The notes under the pieces were generated by a model, which did not search any database, was not told where the DNA came from, and saw only the letters and a program-made list of their open reading frames with translations. A DNA stretch of 64,000 nt from NCBI GenBank assembly GCA_900111435.1, contig FOIY01000001.1:868001-932000 (forward strand). Reading direction: 5' to 3'. This DNA comes from Ruminococcaceae bacterium KH2T8. Its GTDB lineage: Bacteria > Bacillota > Clostridia > Saccharofermentanales > Saccharofermentanaceae. Shown piece by piece: positions 53,215 to 62,197 of the stretch. Numbering within the stretch: the stretch's first letter is position 1; every line of letters starts with the position of its first letter. Both the position numbers and the translations under genes were made by a program.

Positions 53215-54234
53215 ATGCGCAGATCATATATCGACTACATGAAAGCCCTCGGTGCTTTACTCGTTATACTTGCACATTCGATCTCTTATTATTCCGTATC
53301 TTATAAGCTCGTAAGCCGACCGATCGGGATCTGCGGGAATCTGTGCTACGCCGTAAACGCGGCGGTGTTCTTTGTGATCGCCGGACTTCTGTGCCATAAG
53401 CAGAATGTCGGAAGCTACTATCTTAAGAAAGTTAAGAGGATACTGATACCTTTCGTATTCTTTACCACGCTTAAGATCGCTTATACGTTATTTATCTCCG
53501 ATCAATATGCCCATTCCGAGACGCTCAAAGGAGTCCTGATAGACGCTTTCGTATACGGAAGGCTCTACTGGTTCCCTTATACCATATTCGTGATCTTCCT
53601 GATAACCCCACTCTTTTGGAGCAGTAAAGATGAAGGTAAGGCAAGACGCCTCGTGATCCCGGCGGTGCTGTTTACTGCCTTTCTTATCACGGATATCATC
53701 TTATCGGCTCTTCATCTCGAGAATTCCATCCTTTATCTCCAGATCAATAATGTCCTTATCTATCTGCCGTTCTTCCTCTTCGGAATGCTGATCGGAGGTT
53801 ATGGCATCGATAAGGTCGAGTCCCTGCTCATATCAAGGATGCTGATAAAGACTATCGTGAGCCTTGTCATTATCGGGCTTTCGGCTTTCTATCTGGTCTA
53901 CGGTATGGGGGATGGCGATGAAGTTAAGGTCATGTGGGAGCAGCCCTACCTTCTCAGGTTCCTGATCGCACTCCCTCTCATCTATATTCTCTTTGCTGTT
54001 TCGTATAAGCTTCCCGTCGGTATCGCGCCGCTAAAGCTCGCAGGTGAATTTTCCCTTCAGATAATGCTCTTTGACAGCATCTTCAGGGTAGTAATATTCG
54101 AGTTATTCGAGAAGGTTATCGAGCACGGTGAGTGGATGATCCCCGTTGTTACGGTGATAAGCATCTCTTTATCGGTACTCACTTCCTATATCATCAGAAA
54201 GATACCTGTTGTAAGGACCGTATTCGGTCTATAA
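53215..54234 (+). CDS. Acyltransferase family 3 membrane protein
   Basis: 339 residues with about ten membrane helices. The start MRRSYIDYMKALGALLVILAHSISYY is the classic acyltransferase 3 motif, with RSYIDYMKALG and the conserved His. It likely O-acetylates a surface glycan or is related to fucose 4-O-acetyltransferases. It stands alone, divergent from nfeD. It ends 5 bases before the truA stop. The start codon directly follows the promoter. Confidence 0.88.
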   Translation: MRRSYIDYMKALGALLVILAHSISYYSVSYKLVSRPIGICGNLCYAVNAAVFFVIAGLLCHKQNVGSYYLKKVKRILIPFVFFTTLKIAYTLFISDQYAHSETLKGVLIDAFVYGRLYWFPYTIFVIFLITPLFWSSKDEGKARRLVIPAVLFTAFLITDIILSALHLENSILYLQINNVLIYLPFFLFGMLIGGYGIDKVESLLISRMLIKTIVSLVIIGLSAFYLVYGMGDGDEVKVMWEQPYLLRFLIALPLIYILFAVSYKLPVGIAPLKLAGEFSLQIMLFDSIFRVVIFELFEKVIEHGEWMIPVVTVISISLSVLTSYIIRKIPVVRTVFGL

Positions 54235-54239
54235 GATCA

Positions 54240-55001
54240 TCAGGCTTTCCACTTTTCCCAGTCATAGAAGACTTCTTCAAGAGTAAGTCCCTCGGGCGGC
54301 AGTGTCTTTCCTGCATTCTGCCTTTCGGGATTCTCAAAGAGCGCTTCTATATCAGCTGTCGAAAGCTTTCCAATGCCTGCATAAAGGAGCGTGCCGCTCA
54401 TGATCCTGACCATGTTATAAAGGAACGCCTCACCCTGGACTTCGATCTCGATCAGACCGGGAACAGCACCTTTATTGACATTGACGGCAAATATCTTTCG
54501 GACAGTGGTATTCTGGCTGCCGCCCGCCGCACAGAATGCCGCGAAGTCATGCTCTCCTACCATCACCGCCGCGGCTTCCCTCATGGCTTCGATATCGGGA
54601 TCTAATGTTATGAAGTGGGAATATCTGGCCTGCAGAGGACTTCTGGTCCTGGAGCTGTAGAGCCTGTAGATATATCGCTTTCCGAGAGAACAGAACCTGG
54701 CATTAAAATCATCCTTCACATAAACGGCCTTCCTGACGGACAGATCCGGAGGAAGAAAAGCATTTACCGCCAAGGGTATCTTTTTCTCGGGAATGACGAA
54801 CGGGACGTCACAGGAACTGACATGGCCGCGTGCGTGAACACCCGAATCAGTCCTGGAACATCCCGTTACGGTTATTTCCTTTTTATATACTGCCGAAAGA
54901 GCTTCGTTTAAGACCTGCTGTACGGATCTGCCGTTATCCTGTATCTGGAATCCGACAAAATCGGTACCGTCATATTCACATGTCAGAGCGATCTTCGGCA
55001 T
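54240..55001 (-). CDS. truA: tRNA pseudouridine synthase A
   Basis: 253 residues. The catalytic Asp lies in CSRTDSGVHARGHV, and CEYDGTDFVGFQIQDNGRSVQ and FLYNMVRIMSGTLLYAG are conserved. It makes pseudouridine at positions 38-40 of tRNA anticodon stems. It normally follows ecfT directly; here a ROK kinase gene sits between, ending 12 bases upstream. Confidence 0.96.
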   Translation of the reverse strand: MPKIALTCEYDGTDFVGFQIQDNGRSVQQVLNEALSAVYKKEITVTGCSRTDSGVHARGHVSSCDVPFVIPEKKIPLAVNAFLPPDLSVRKAVYVKDDFNARFCSLGKRYIYRLYSSRTRSPLQARYSHFITLDPDIEAMREAAAVMVGEHDFAAFCAAGGSQNTTVRKIFAVNVNKGAVPGLIEIEVQGEAFLYNMVRIMSGTLLYAGIGKLSTADIEALFENPERQNAGKTLPPEGLTLEEVFYDWEKWKA

Positions 55002-55013
55002 CTCTTCTCAAGA

Positions 55014-56003
55014 TCAGACTGCGCTGGAAAGGCCGTCGATCTTATCGTCTGCACATGCCTTACCCATCATGGCTGCACCTACGATACCGGCATCGTTACC
55101 CATCTCTGCGATCCTGATCTCAGTCTTCTTAACGCCGGGACCAAAGTAAGGTCTGGACATTGTCTTCTCGCGAAGAGGAACAAGAAGTGGATCACCCTCA
55201 TTACATACACCGCCTCCGATAACGAGTACTTCGGGCATAAATGTATTGATCGCATTTGCAAGTCCGTCAGCAAGGTAGTCCGTGTACATATCTACTACAG
55301 CGGCGCCTGCCTTGTCGCCCTTGCGCATAGCCTCGAAAGCTGTCTTTCCGCTTACCTTTCCATTCTGCTCGATAAGCTCGTTCAGGATAGAATCGGGATT
55401 GGCATCTGCTGCCTCCTTTGTCATCCTGATAAGAGCACTTGCGGAGCTGTATGCTTCAAAGCATCCCTTACGTCCGCATGAGCACTGCTGACCGCCGGAT
55501 ACGAGAACGGTATGTCCGAACTCGGAACCTGCCTGGTTGAATCCGGAATAGATCCTGCCGTTAGCGATAACACCTGCACCGACGCCGGTACCAAGTGTGA
55601 TAGTTACGGAATCAAGTGTTCCCTTTGCTGCACCTGCTACTGCCTCGGCCATTGCCGCGCAGTTGGCGTCATTATCGATATATACGGGGAGATCAACAAC
55701 CTCTCTGATGAGTCTTCTCATCGGAGCCATGTTGAACGGGAGATTATTGGAATATACAAGAACTCCTGCCTTGTTATCGGGAGTTCCGGGAGAACCGATA
55801 CCGATAGCAGTAACGTCGCTTACCTTAAGACCTGCGTCTCCGATCACCTTGAGTGCGAGCTCGCCCATATCCTTGATGATCTCTTCCATCGGTCTTTCTG
55901 CATGAGTCTTGATGCTGTCCTTATTGAGAAGCTTTCCTTCTTCGGTTACGATACCTGCCTTGATATTCGTTCCGCCGAGATCGATGCCAACATAATATCC
56001 CAT
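55014..56003 (-). CDS. ROK family sugar kinase (glucokinase-like)
   Basis: 329 residues. ATP-binding GIDLGGTNIKAGIV starts at residue 5, the catalytic Asp is in YIDNDANCAAMAEA, and the zinc motif is CSCGRKGCFEAYSS. LGTGVGAGVI fits glucokinases. It phosphorylates glucose or a related sugar in the cytoplasm. AAGGAAG precedes the start. The placement between ecfT and truA is not the usual order and suggests local insertion. Confidence 0.92.
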   Translation of the reverse strand: MGYYVGIDLGGTNIKAGIVTEEGKLLNKDSIKTHAERPMEEIIKDMGELALKVIGDAGLKVSDVTAIGIGSPGTPDNKAGVLVYSNNLPFNMAPMRRLIREVVDLPVYIDNDANCAAMAEAVAGAAKGTLDSVTITLGTGVGAGVIANGRIYSGFNQAGSEFGHTVLVSGGQQCSCGRKGCFEAYSSASALIRMTKEAADANPDSILNELIEQNGKVSGKTAFEAMRKGDKAGAAVVDMYTDYLADGLANAINTFMPEVLVIGGGVCNEGDPLLVPLREKTMSRPYFGPGVKKTEIRIAEMGNDAGIVGAAMMGKACADDKIDGLSSAV

Positions 56004-56100
56004 AGAGTTATCTTCCTTCCGTGGTTAATCTTACTTATCCGGTATTTGCCCTTCCAAAGCAAAAACCAATTTATTTTATCATAAGGTAAATGCTTTGTCT

Positions 56101-56913
56101 TTAAAGCCTGATAAATTCGGCTGCCAATATAAGTGCGGCTCCGAGCGCCAGGAATACGGCGACTACGATATCCTTTTTCGTGATCTTCAGGGGATTGAGC
56201 TTGGTCCTGCCTTCGCCGCCTCTGTAGCATCTGGCATCCATCGCAACCGCCAGTTCCTCGGCGTGCTTGAAGCTCGATACAAAGAGCGGAACAAGAACGG
56301 TTATATAACCTCTGATCCTGTTGATCACCGTTCCCGTGTCATAATCCGCGCCTCTTGAAACCTGCGCCTTCATGATCTTATCAGTCTCTTCTCCGAGCGT
56401 CGGGATAAATCTTAATGCTATAGACATCATCATTGCCATCTCGTGGACGGGCACCTTGATCTTCTTAAGAGGCGAGAAGAGCGACTCGAGTGCATCGGCA
56501 GTCTTAAGAGGTGTCGTTGTCAACGTAAGGAGCACGCTCGTGGAAAGGATCAGCATGATCAGCCTTATCGACATTATCGATGCCTTATAAAGTCCCTGAT
56601 CCGTTATCGTGAACTTATAGATATTGAACAGCGCCTCACCCTGCTTTATCGATATCGCATTCAGTATAAAGATGAATATCGCCAGAGGGATTATCGGCAT
56701 GATAGATGACTTGATGACCTTCAAAGGGATCTTTGCTACCGCAAGTTGAATTAGAGTGACTGCCACTACGGCAATTACGGCAGGGTAGGAACTCACCATG
56801 AAGATGACGATCAGGTATACAAGATACATTATCGTCTTGATCCTCGGGTCCGTCTTATGAAGTATCGATCCTGTATCGCAATACTTTCCGAGGCTGATCT
56901 CCTTAAGCATCAT
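56101..56913 (-). CDS. ecfT: ECF transporter transmembrane component EcfT
   Basis: 270 residues with five or six membrane segments and the coupling-helix motifs (about 200-215) with an Ala-Arg-Gly signature in KAQVSRGADYDTG and VAMDARCYRGG. It joins the EcfA ATPases to vitamin-specific S components; no S component is encoded in the window. It overlaps the ecfA gene by 11 bases. Confidence 0.94.
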   Translation of the reverse strand: MMLKEISLGKYCDTGSILHKTDPRIKTIMYLVYLIVIFMVSSYPAVIAVVAVTLIQLAVAKIPLKVIKSSIMPIIPLAIFIFILNAISIKQGEALFNIYKFTITDQGLYKASIMSIRLIMLILSTSVLLTLTTTPLKTADALESLFSPLKKIKVPVHEMAMMMSIALRFIPTLGEETDKIMKAQVSRGADYDTGTVINRIRGYITVLVPLFVSSFKHAEELAVAMDARCYRGGEGRTKLNPLKITKKDIVVAVFLALGAALILAAEFIRL

Positions 56914-58729
56914 GCGCCTCCTTGTACTGTTTTACCGATCTTAATATATTCTTTGCTTCCTCATGCGCATTTCGCGCCACCGGATCGAAAGCAACCTTTA
57001 CTCCTAATTCTTTCTCGATCTCGGCTCTCACCTGATATGAGAAGTCGTGAAGCAGCGGTCTCGGGATATCGATCCCGCTTTCGTCATTAAAGATATTCTC
57101 AGGTGTGTCGATCGCGATGAGCTTACCGGAATCCATGCAGCAGATACGATCCGCGTAGCAAGCCGCCTCATCCATATTGTGCGATACGAGTATGATAGTA
57201 GTCCCATTCCTCTTGAGCTTTCTTATCAGGCTGAACATGTCTTTCCTGCCTCGAGGGTCAAGACCGGACGCAGGCTCATCGAGTACGAGCACCTTTGGAT
57301 CCATTACCAGAACTCCCGCCATGGCGACACGTCTCTTCTGACCGCCCGAAAGCTCGAACGGACTCGAATCAAGAAGATCCTCGCTGAGTCCTACGCTCTT
57401 TGCAGCCGCAATGACTCTTTCTTTTCTCTTATCTTCTTCGATACCCATCTTCCTGAGACCGTATTCGATATCCGTATATACCGTCTCGGCGAAAAGCTGA
57501 TATTCGGGATACTGAAAGACCACACCGACATTCTGCCTGATCTTTTTGATCTCTTTGCTCTTTGATGTTGTCAGCACTTCTCCGTTATCGAGATATAGCT
57601 CTACGCTTCCCGTCTGAGGCCTTGTGAGACCGTTGAGGTGCGTGATCAGCGTCGTCTTTCCGCAGCCGCTGTGGCCTACTATCGCAAGTATCTCATTTTC
57701 CCTGACATCTATATTGATGTCACTGATAGCCTTCTCGGAATTATTGTCGTATGAATACGAAAGCCCTTTGACCGATAATATGATCCTGCTGTCATTCGCG
57801 TTCTTAATTACATCGGGAGTTATCTCATGCGAAGAGAATTCTTTCTTTCCGAGCGCAACTGCTGCAGTTCTTGCCGCTGCGGTCTTCTGATCGATCAGAT
57901 CTTCGGGGCAGATCTTTTGGCGCTGTAATCTCATGAGATGATAAGTAAGCTCTGCGAATACCGGTAATTCGAGACCTGCTCTCCTGACTCTTTCTGCATC
58001 AGCAAACAGTTCGTGAGGTCTGCCGCTCATGGTGACCTTGCCCTTTTCGATAACGAATATCTTCTCGCATCTTGAAGCCTCGGTCATATCATGAGTGATC
58101 GTGATCACAGTGACTCCCTTTTCGGCGTGAAGTCTTTCTACTATATCAAGGAATTCGTTTCTGCTTATCGGATCGAGCATCGCAGTAGATTCGTCAAGAA
58201 TCAATACCTGCGGCTCCATCGCGAGTGCACCTGCGATGGCGAGCTTTTGCTTTTGACCGCCTGACAAGTGTGCCGCCTGATGTTTCGCATACTTTGTAAG
58301 ACCGACATATTCGAGTGCCCTGTCTACCCTGTTTCTGAGCTCAGGATTCTTGATTCCGAGATTCTCGGGACCGAAAGCGACATCTTCTTCTACGATAGTA
58401 CCTACGATCTGATTATCGGGATTTTGAAATACATATGAGCAGTTCTCTCTGATATCCCAGAAATGCTCTTCATCCTTACCGTTGATGCCGAGTACGGTTA
58501 CGGTACCCTCACTTGGCATCTCGAGAAGATCGATTATCTTGGCAAGCGTAGACTTACCCGATCCGTTAGGACCAAGCATTGCAACGTAGGAACCTTTTTC
58601 TATATCCAGCGAGATCCCGTTCAGGGCACACTTGACCGTAGACTGACCTTCCGGGTCCTCTACGTTATACCTGAATGTTACTGAACTTACGGAAACCGCT
58701 TTTTCTTTTGTCTTCTCGTTTTCGATCAT
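56903..58729 (-). CDS. Fused EcfA1-EcfA2 ATPase of the ECF transporter
   Basis: 608 residues holding two complete ABC ATPases in one chain. Half 1 (1-285): Walker A GPNGSGKST (53-61), LSGGQ (155-159), Walker B ending LILDE. Half 2 (315-608): Walker A GHSGCGKTT (352-360), LSGGQ and LVLDEPASGLDP. About 30 variable residues join them. Half 1 matches EcfA1 and half 2 EcfA2, the usual separate adjacent genes. The frame is continuous and contains no stop, so this looks like a true fusion. It follows rplQ in the usual place. Confidence 0.94.
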   Translation of the reverse strand: MIENEKTKEKAVSVSSVTFRYNVEDPEGQSTVKCALNGISLDIEKGSYVAMLGPNGSGKSTLAKIIDLLEMPSEGTVTVLGINGKDEEHFWDIRENCSYVFQNPDNQIVGTIVEEDVAFGPENLGIKNPELRNRVDRALEYVGLTKYAKHQAAHLSGGQKQKLAIAGALAMEPQVLILDESTAMLDPISRNEFLDIVERLHAEKGVTVITITHDMTEASRCEKIFVIEKGKVTMSGRPHELFADAERVRRAGLELPVFAELTYHLMRLQRQKICPEDLIDQKTAAARTAAVALGKKEFSSHEITPDVIKNANDSRIILSVKGLSYSYDNNSEKAISDINIDVRENEILAIVGHSGCGKTTLITHLNGLTRPQTGSVELYLDNGEVLTTSKSKEIKKIRQNVGVVFQYPEYQLFAETVYTDIEYGLRKMGIEEDKRKERVIAAAKSVGLSEDLLDSSPFELSGGQKRRVAMAGVLVMDPKVLVLDEPASGLDPRGRKDMFSLIRKLKRNGTTIILVSHNMDEAACYADRICCMDSGKLIAIDTPENIFNDESGIDIPRPLLHDFSYQVRAEIEKELGVKVAFDPVARNAHEEAKNILRSVKQYKEAHDA

Positions 58730-58740
58730 CGATTAATTAT

Positions 58741-58775
58741 AAAAAGAACAGAGGTCGGTGTAAACCGACCTCTGT
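58741..58775 (-). terminator. Rho-independent terminator after rplQ
   Basis: Minus strand ACAGAGGTCGGT (58775-58764) pairs with ACCGACCTCTGT (58759-58748), four-base loop, then T-rich TCTTTTT. It separates the ribosomal genes from ecfA. Confidence 0.93.
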
Positions 58776-58803
58776 GAAAAGTAGTTCTGAATTTTGATCG
58801 TTA

Positions 58804-59328
58804 TCAAACAAACTCAAGGATAGCCATCTCGGAACCGTCGCCTCTTCTTGTACCAAGCTTAACGATTCTTGTGTATCCGCCTGTTCTGCCCTCGTACTTG
58901 GGAGCGATCTCGTCAAACATCTTGTTAACGGGATTGATAACATTGCCCTCGGAATCGTGGCTCTTGAGAAGCCAATAAGACATTCTCTTTCTTGCTGCGA
59001 GTCTGGAAGGTGCATCTACCTGAACAGTCTTTGTCTTTACTTCACGATCAACAACATCGTACTTGTTGCCGTTCTTGGATGTCTTGGAAACAAGAACCTT
59101 CTTGCCCTTACCGTCAAGCTTTGCAGCGGAAACGGTGATATCCTTTGTTGTGAAGTTGTCCTTCTCCTTGATAGCTTCTGTTATAAGCTTCTCGACGATC
59201 GCGCTGATCTCCTTAGCACGAGCTGTCGTTGTCTCAACCTTACCGTTGATAACGAATGCCGTTGTCATGTTTCTGAGGATAGCTGTACGCTGATCCGCTG
59301 CACGACCAAGTTTTCTGTTAACTGGCAT
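58804..59328 (-). CDS. rplQ: 50S ribosomal protein L17
   Basis: 174 residues, while the core protein is about 115-130. N-terminal [20 protein letters not shown] and the C-terminal [21 protein letters not shown] are canonical. About 48 residues are inserted near 57-105 ([18 protein letters not shown] and on), rich in Lys and Thr, a size seen in other Clostridia. It follows rpoA by 17 bases. Confidence 0.95.
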   Translation of the reverse strand: MPVNRKLGRAADQRTAILRNMTTAFVINGKVETTTARAKEISAIVEKLITEAIKEKDNFTTKDITVSAAKLDGKGKKVLVSKTSKNGNKYDVVDREVKTKTVQVDAPSRLAARKRMSYWLLKSHDSEGNVINPVNKMFDEIAPKYEGRTGGYTRIVKLGTRRGDGSEMAILEFV

Positions 59329-59345
59329 CTTTATATCCTCCTAAA

Positions 59346-60299
59346 TCAATCTTGTTTGTCAGCCAAGTGCAGATCCATCTCGGCGAGCTTGGCGATAACT
59401 TCGTCAAGTGACTTCTTACCAAGGTTTCTAACCTTGATCATCTCATCCTCGGAACGAGAGATAAGATCGCCTACAGTATTGATGGCTGCTCTCTTAAGGC
59501 AGTTGTATGTACGAACAGAGAAGTCAAGATCCTCGATAAGCTTACCGAGTTCAGAATTCTTCTCGCTCTTTGTCTCGATGCTCTTGAAGCTGATGGAGCT
59601 GTCTGTCTCGGTAAGAACCGTGAACAGGTTGAGATGCTGGATAAGAATATCAGCAGCTGAAGAAAGCGCTTCATCAACGGCAACAGTACCGTCTGTCCAA
59701 ACCTCGAGTGTAAGGCTATCGTAGTCTGTACGCTCGCCTACACGGGTATTCTCAATAACATAGTTAGCTCTCTTGATAGGAGTGAAGATGGAATCGATAG
59801 CGATGATGCCGATTGCCTGACCTTCAACCTTGTTCTGCTCAGCTGTGTTATAACCACGGCCTGCGCTGATCGTGAGCTCCATGAATACCTTGGACTCACC
59901 GTTCAAGTGAGCGATAACGTGATCGGGATTCATGATCTCGACTTCGTCATCGTGTACGATATCACCGGCTGTAAGCTCGCCTGTCTTACCCTCTGTTACG
60001 CTGATGCAAACAGTCTTGGGAGAATCAGTGTGAAGCTTAGCACGGATACCCTTGATGTTAAGGATGATCTCCGTCATGTCCTCGACGATGCCGGGGACAG
60101 TGGAGAACTCGTGATATATGTTATCGATCTTAATAGCTGTAACTGCAGCTCCCGTAAGAGAAGAAAGCAGAACACGACGAAGAGAATTTCCGAGTGTCGT
60201 ACCGTATCCACGCTCGAGCGGAGATACGACATATTTGCCGTAGGAACCATCTTCACTTAATTCTTTACATTCAATGGTTGGCTCTAAAATATCGTTCAT
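59346..60299 (-). CDS. rpoA: RNA polymerase alpha subunit
   Basis: 317 residues. The N-terminal dimer domain has GYGTTLGNSLRRVLLSSL, and the C-terminal domain includes FSVRTYNCLKRAAINTVGDLI and VRNLGKKSLDEV. Normal length for Firmicutes. It sits between rpsD and rplQ in the alpha operon. Confidence 0.98.
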   Translation of the reverse strand: MNDILEPTIECKELSEDGSYGKYVVSPLERGYGTTLGNSLRRVLLSSLTGAAVTAIKIDNIYHEFSTVPGIVEDMTEIILNIKGIRAKLHTDSPKTVCISVTEGKTGELTAGDIVHDDEVEIMNPDHVIAHLNGESKVFMELTISAGRGYNTAEQNKVEGQAIGIIAIDSIFTPIKRANYVIENTRVGERTDYDSLTLEVWTDGTVAVDEALSSAADILIQHLNLFTVLTETDSSISFKSIETKSEKNSELGKLIEDLDFSVRTYNCLKRAAINTVGDLISRSEDEMIKVRNLGKKSLDEVIAKLAEMDLHLADKQD

Positions 60300-60342
60300 T
60301 TTTTCCTCCTATTGGTGATTGCTTCTAAGATCTGATCAATTA

Positions 60343-60939
60343 TTACTTGCTGTACAACTCGACGATAGCGACTGCATTTACAGGAACATCGATCTGATCT
60401 GCTCTCGGGATCGCATTTACCTTACCGCTGAGCTTATCTGCATCAGCTGTAAGCCACTCAGGAATAAGTCTGCCGTTTGTATTCTCGATGATATCCTTAT
60501 ATCTCTGAGAACCTCTTGCATTCTCCTTGATCTCGATAACGTCACCGGGCTTAACACGGTAGGAAGGAATATTAACTGTCTTACCGTTAACCTGTACGTG
60601 TCTGTGGCTTACGATCTGCTTAGCCTCATCTCTTGTACGAGCAAAACCAAGTCTGAACATTACGTTGTCAAGTCTTGTCTCGAGAAGGATCATGAGGTTT
60701 TCACCGGTCGTGCCATACTTAAGCTTCTGAGCCTTATCAAAATAGTTTCTGAAAGGCTTCTCAAGAACGCCGTAGATGAACTTAGCCTTCTGCTTTTCCT
60801 TAAGCTGCATTCCGTACTCGGACTGCTTTCTGGGTCTGGCGTTCCTATGTCTGTTGGATTTCTTATCTATTCCAAGAAATGCCGGCTCAATATCAAGAGC
60901 TCTGCATCTCTTAAGGACAGGTGTCATATCTCTTGCCAT
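60343..60939 (-). CDS. rpsD: 30S ribosomal protein S4
   Basis: 198 residues. The S4 RNA-binding segment is RLDNVMFRLGFARTRDEAKQ and VQVNGKTVNIPSY. The N-terminal region lacks the zinc cysteines, so it is the C-minus form. It lies between rpsK and rpoA; in many Clostridia S4 is placed here in the alpha operon, unlike B. subtilis. Confidence 0.97.
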   Translation of the reverse strand: MARDMTPVLKRCRALDIEPAFLGIDKKSNRHRNARPRKQSEYGMQLKEKQKAKFIYGVLEKPFRNYFDKAQKLKYGTTGENLMILLETRLDNVMFRLGFARTRDEAKQIVSHRHVQVNGKTVNIPSYRVKPGDVIEIKENARGSQRYKDIIENTNGRLIPEWLTADADKLSGKVNAIPRADQIDVPVNAVAIVELYSK

Positions 60940-60997
60940 TGCTATATCCTCTTTTCTAATGCTTTAATTCAAAGATCCGCAAAATAATTACGACGGA

Positions 60998-61399
60998 TCA
61001 AACTCTACGACGCTTAGGAGGACGGCAACCGTTATGAGGAACGGGTGTAACGTCCTTGATCATTGTGATCTCGAGGCCTGCTGTTGCAAGTGCACGAACT
61101 GCAGACTCACGACCTGCTCCGGGACCCTTTACGAAAACTTCTACAGTCTTCATGCCGTGATCAACAGCCTTCTTAGCAGCATCCTCTGCTGCAAGCTGAG
61201 CTGCGAATGCAGTACCCTTACGGGAACCTCTCATACCCTGCTGACCTGCAGATGCCCAAGAGATTGCATTTCCCTGTGTGTCGCTGATTGTAACGATAGT
61301 GTTGTTGAATGTAGCATGGATATGTGCATGTCCGGCAACTACGTTCTTACGCTCACGCTTCTTCGGCTTTGTAGCCGTTTTTCTAACTGCTTTTGCCAT
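60998..61399 (-). CDS. rpsK: 30S ribosomal protein S11
   Basis: 133 residues: [40 protein letters not shown] and the C-terminal [17 protein letters not shown] are conserved. It is 16 bases after rpsM, with AGGGAGG as ribosome site. Confidence 0.98.
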   Translation of the reverse strand: MAKAVRKTATKPKKRERKNVVAGHAHIHATFNNTIVTISDTQGNAISWASAGQQGMRGSRKGTAFAAQLAAEDAAKKAVDHGMKTVEVFVKGPGAGRESAVRALATAGLEITMIKDVTPVPHNGCRPPKRRRV

Positions 61400-61415
61400 T
61401 TTGCCTTATCCTCCC

Positions 61416-61784
61416 TTACTTCTTCTTGCCTGCAACAGTATGCTTAGGACCCTTACGAGTACGAGCGTTTGTCTTTGTACGCTGACCTCTTACGGGAAGT
61501 CCCATCCTGTGGCGACGACCACGGTAGCAACCGATATCAGTAAGGCGCTTGATGTTTCCAGCGATCTCTCTCTTGAGATCACCCTCAACGATGTAATGAT
61601 TTTCGATTCTGTCACGGATCTTAGCTACTTCGTCCTCTGTAAGATCCTTTACCCTTGTGTCAGGGTTCAATCCGGTATCCTTGATGATAGCGGATGCGCT
61701 TGTCGTACCAATGCCGTAAATGTAGGTAAGAGCAATCTCGATTCTCTTATCGTTCGGCAAATCAACACCGGCAATACGAGCCAT
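61416..61784 (-). CDS. rpsM: 30S ribosomal protein S13
   Basis: 122 residues: [20 protein letters not shown] and [20 protein letters not shown] are canonical. CGGAGGA precedes the start. The 208 bases upstream, before rpmJ, hold several hairpins. Confidence 0.98.
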   Translation of the reverse strand: MARIAGVDLPNDKRIEIALTYIYGIGTTSASAIIKDTGLNPDTRVKDLTEDEVAKIRDRIENHYIVEGDLKREIAGNIKRLTDIGCYRGRRHRMGLPVRGQRTKTNARTRKGPKHTVAGKKK

Positions 61785-61992
61785 TTAAATTTCCTCCGTT
61801 TGAGTTAATTGTTTGAAATCTATATACGACACGCTTTAAGGATTCTCCTCGTGTTAGGAGGAGCAGCCGCCCTCGACACGTGTAATATGCTGATTTACTT
61901 TATATCCTGTTGTTTCTTTTTCCTGCGGCGAAGCTGTGCCGCAAGCTCCGAGGGACAGGGCTAAATCTGTCCGCAGTCGGTTGTCCGTTCTC
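61785..61992 (-). other. Structured spacer between rpmJ and rpsM
   Basis: On the minus strand it has three inverted repeats: CAGGGCTAA/TTAGCCCTG (61993-62001 with 61956-61964, including the rpmJ stop), TGCGGC/GCCGCA, and CTCCTC/GAGGAG closer to rpsM. No ORF. It may be an r-protein autoregulatory leader or RNA processing site; the identity is not clear. Confidence 0.4.
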
Positions 61993-62106
61993 TTAGCCCT
62001 GCTTCTGCTTGTGCTTAGGATCGGAACAAATGATCATGACTTTACCATGGCGACGAATGACTTTGCACTTCTCGCACATAGGCTTGACTGACGGTCTAAC
62101 CTTCAT
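61993..62106 (-). CDS. rpmJ: 50S ribosomal protein L36
   Basis: 37 residues, starting [19 protein letters not shown] and ending DPKHKQKQG. It holds the C+ zinc form (Cys11, Cys14, Cys27, His32). AGGAGG lies upstream. It is separated from infA by a full acyltransferase gene, and it has its own promoter. Confidence 0.97.
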   Translation of the reverse strand: MKVRPSVKPMCEKCKVIRRHGKVMIICSDPKHKQKQG

Positions 62107-62166
62107 CGTGAACCTCCTGCTGTTTTTTTCAACACAAATTTGGCGCCTTTTCGCGCACGCTAATAT

Positions 62167-62194
62167 ATTGTATCAGAATTTATTTTGATGACAA
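62167..62194 (-). promoter_or_regulatory. Promoter of the rpmJ-rpsM-rpsK-rpsD-rpoA-rplQ unit
   Basis: Minus strand TTGTCA (62189-62194), 16-base spacer, TACAAT (62167-62172) with extended TGa. It begins 3 bases after the acyltransferase stop and restores transcription downstream of the inserted gene. Confidence 0.65.
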
Positions 62195-62197
62195 GTG

